NCBI GenBank assembly: GCA_020637555.1
Contig: JACKKF010000005.1
Span: forward strand, 325,626 to 389,625
Length of the DNA: 64,000 bases
Source of the DNA: Rhodobacter sp.
GTDB taxonomy: Bacteria; Pseudomonadota; Alphaproteobacteria; Rhodobacterales; Rhodobacteraceae
Reading direction: 5' to 3'
In this document: piece after piece, positions 62,475 to 64,000 of the stretch
How the letters are laid out: each line of letters begins with the position of its first letter
How positions within the stretch are numbered: position 1 is the stretch's first letter
Position numbers and translations under genes: made by a program
Notes under the pieces: generated by a model
What the model saw: the letters and a program-made list of their open reading frames with translations, nothing else
What the model was told of the DNA's origin: nothing
Databases searched by the model: none

Positions 62475-63230
62475 ATGGAAGTATGGCGCTTCTACGGCGA
62501 AGATGGCGAGTTTCTTGATGAAGACCGAACACCAGAGGAAAACGCGGGTCCTCACCTTATCGTTGTAGACGGGTTCTATCAGGATCCGTACCTTGTCCGC
62601 CAAGCAGCCTTAGCAGCGGAGTTTCGCCAGTATTCACCGCCATTGCCAGAGTTGGTGCCAAATATCGCGGATGTTCCAGAACATGTGTTTGCCTGTAAGG
62701 GCAAGTGGCTGAGCACCGTGCTGACGACGTTTCGCGGCGTCGCAGTTCGGGAACCCTACATTGGGTTTAGACACCTGAATGATGATCTCAGAGTTCAGTT
62801 TGAGCAATTGATTGAGCACCGCATAGACTTGGCTGGTTGGCAATCCGGAGGCGACAACTGGAACGGTGCGTTTCATTTACGCGACGCTGAACATGATTTG
62901 GGAACCGTCCACCACCACTGGCGAAAGGGTGACACCTACCCGCGCGGATGGAGTGGAGTGGTTTACTTAAGCCCCGATGCTCCCGCTTCTTCAGGAACGT
63001 CAATTTGGCGGAATAACAGAACGCAAAAACTTGTCGCTAAGATGGGCAATCTATACGAGTACGACGAGAAATCATTTGAGTGCGCGCTAATCGTACTCAA
63101 TCGCTTCAATAGGTTGGTGCTTTTTAGAGAGAACGTGCTGCACAAGGCAGAAAAAGGCTTCGGTGCTCTTGACGGAAGACGGTTGACTCAGACATTTTTC
63201 TTTCCGATCGACTTGCAGGCTTCAACATAA
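62475..63230 (+). CDS. DUF6445/2-oxoglutarate oxygenase-like protein
   Basis: A 251-residue protein with a strong GGGGGAAA site before ATG 62475. The core reads TVHHHWRKGD, WSGVVYLSPDAPASSGTSIWRN, and NRLVLFRENVLHKAEKGFGALDGRRLTQTFFF. This is the layout of DUF6445 and prolyl-hydroxylase-like Fe(II) oxygenases: an early His/Asp metal site, a GTSxW strand, and a late His with an Arg for 2-oxoglutarate. Direct metal binding is inferred. It probably hydroxylates an amino acid, peptide or sugar derivative. Confidence 0.7.
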   Translation: MEVWRFYGEDGEFLDEDRTPEENAGPHLIVVDGFYQDPYLVRQAALAAEFRQYSPPLPELVPNIADVPEHVFACKGKWLSTVLTTFRGVAVREPYIGFRHLNDDLRVQFEQLIEHRIDLAGWQSGGDNWNGAFHLRDAEHDLGTVHHHWRKGDTYPRGWSGVVYLSPDAPASSGTSIWRNNRTQKLVAKMGNLYEYDEKSFECALIVLNRFNRLVLFRENVLHKAEKGFGALDGRRLTQTFFFPIDLQAST

Positions 63231-63351
63231 AATGCGGCTCAACGAACATAGTTTGCGTTCGACGTTCTTTGCACTGAGACGTTTGCCAGTTTAACTCAAG
63301 TAGAAGCCGCACCCAAGTTAAGTCACAAGACAATGCAGCGTAGGTTCAGGA

Positions 63352-64000
63352 ATGCAGAATATCGAAGAAGCGCTTAGCAGGTTATTGATCCAAGAGAGCG
63401 AGATAGAGGGGTTCGCTCATAGCTTACCACCTGCGGTGTTCTACCCCGATGATACGGGATTTTCGAACTTTTATGGAAATCGCCAGACAGACGGCGGCCG
63501 CTCAGTGCTTTATGCTGATCTTTTGCGAGGAACGCTAAGGCGGTTTAGTGTTCTCAATGGACTCGGATGTGGGGACAGTGCGGTTGAGCATGCTCTCATT
63601 GGTGAGTTTGGTGAGAGCGACTGTTGGTACAACGCGCTTGATACCTCTGAGGCGATGCTAAGGGCTACGGAGCAACGTTTCAATGGAAGTTCGGTTAGGC
63701 TTAACTTGATTAAGGGCGACTTTTCGAGCCCAAGTTTGTTTCATCAATTGAGAGTGGATAGTAGGCCAAAGACTAGCGATCATATCGTTTCGGCTGTTCT
63801 TGGTCGAACGTTTGGAAACTTTCCTCTTTCTGTGATGAGGAGGTCCGTGTTTTCACTCGCTCCAATTGGTGATATCTTGCTGGACTACTATGCAGGTAAT
63901 TCCGAAGAAGATGAGAATTCGTTCATCAGTCGAATGAAAGAGGTATTGATTTCCAGTAGGGGGTTCTTTCTTCATCCGCTCGTTCGTTTTGGTTGCCGCC
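63352..64000 (+). CDS. EgtD-like SAM-dependent methyltransferase, cut by the right edge
   Basis: The frame opens at ATG 63352 (MQNIEEALSRLLIQESEIEGF) and is still open at base 64000 after 216 codons. Motif I reads NGLGCGDSAVEHALI and is followed by the acidic strand YNALDTSEAMLRATEQRF. VLGRTFGNFPLSVMRRS and GDILLDYYAG match the histidine-methyltransferase (EgtD, Methyltransf_33) pattern. EgtD makes hercynine on the way to ergothioneine. This copy lacks enough of its C-terminal part to judge substrate. It follows the oxygenase gene by 121 bases on the same strand. Confidence 0.72.
   Translation, partial: MQNIEEALSRLLIQESEIEGFAHSLPPAVFYPDDTGFSNFYGNRQTDGGRSVLYADLLRGTLRRFSVLNGLGCGDSAVEHALIGEFGESDCWYNALDTSEAMLRATEQRFNGSSVRLNLIKGDFSSPSLFHQLRVDSRPKTSDHIVSAVLGRTFGNFPLSVMRRSVFSLAPIGDILLDYYAGNSEEDENSFISRMKEVLISSRGFFLHPLVRFGCR

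Noticed and set aside
63232..63294. 20-codon frame (MRLNEHSLRSTFFALRRLPV) between the oxygenase and methyltransferase genes
   Set aside because: Considered as a precursor peptide. There is no ribosome-binding site, since it starts right after the previous stop, and no core-like motif.

Overview
The window comes from a high-GC alphaproteobacterium, most probably a member of the Rhodobacteraceae. The evidence is the order of division and envelope genes (murD, ftsW-murG-murC-murB-ddl-ftsQ-ftsA-ftsZ-lpxC-bamD-recN), a class II (CP4-like) AroA beside cmk, an FtsZ ending in an EIPAFLRRQ-type peptide, and tripartite tricarboxylate and oligopeptide uptake systems. About 56 kb is uniformly GC-rich. 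From about 56.4 kb to the right edge, base composition and codon use change sharply to a much lower GC content, which marks a probable horizontally acquired island.

Layout. 1-4.7 kb: cmk (cut by the left edge), a metallo-beta-lactamase-fold hydrolase, a small membrane protein with aroA, and a divergent Lrp regulator/LysE exporter pair. 4.9-6.4 kb: psd-pssA, which make phosphatidylethanolamine. 6.4-7.6 kb: two identical tRNA-Asp genes with matching promoters flank a ChaC-like gamma-glutamylcyclotransferase. 7.6-24.3 kb: the division and wall cluster, in which an EamA permease lies between murD and ftsW, and mraY, murE, murF and ftsI are not adjacent. 24.3-27.2 kb: a small lipoprotein and a MarR regulator divergent from a 3-hydroxybenzoate 4-monooxygenase-like flavoprotein. 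27.3-34.8 kb: a carboxylate catabolism unit made of an ADP-forming acyl-CoA synthetase, two overlapping IclR regulators and tctC-ech-tctB-tctA. The same 19-bp palindromic box lies in front of both plus-strand transcripts.

34.8-47.6 kb: a minus-strand run of eleven tightly packed genes (M20 deacylase, oligopeptide-type ABC importer, aldehyde dehydrogenase, YcaQ-like protein, SDR, P1 amidase, alpha/beta hydrolase, TPR protein). It is divergent from a PAS-LuxR regulator, and a perfect palindrome lies between them. Its composition suggests import and stepwise breakdown of an amide or peptide-like compound. 48.3-53.4 kb: a small membrane protein, preA and preT (reductive pyrimidine catabolism), a nucleoside hydrolase and a flavin reductase. 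53.5-56.2 kb: an asparagine-synthase-like protein without the amidotransferase cysteine, overlapped by a glycosyltransferase-like gene.

56.4-64 kb (island): a small membrane protein, an M18 aminopeptidase, a sulfotransferase-like protein, a convergent M42 aminopeptidase, a protein with two membrane helices and a beta-rich domain, a DUF6445/2-oxoglutarate oxygenase-like protein and an EgtD-like methyltransferase cut by the right edge. This is the least familiar gene set in the window and the best candidate for an undescribed system.

Non-coding structure of note: four copies of a dispersed intergenic unit (GC-rich hairpin followed by a conserved tail ending in an AAGATG-type motif), each placed just downstream of a gene, and several well-formed inverted repeats at promoters next to the regulators that probably bind them.
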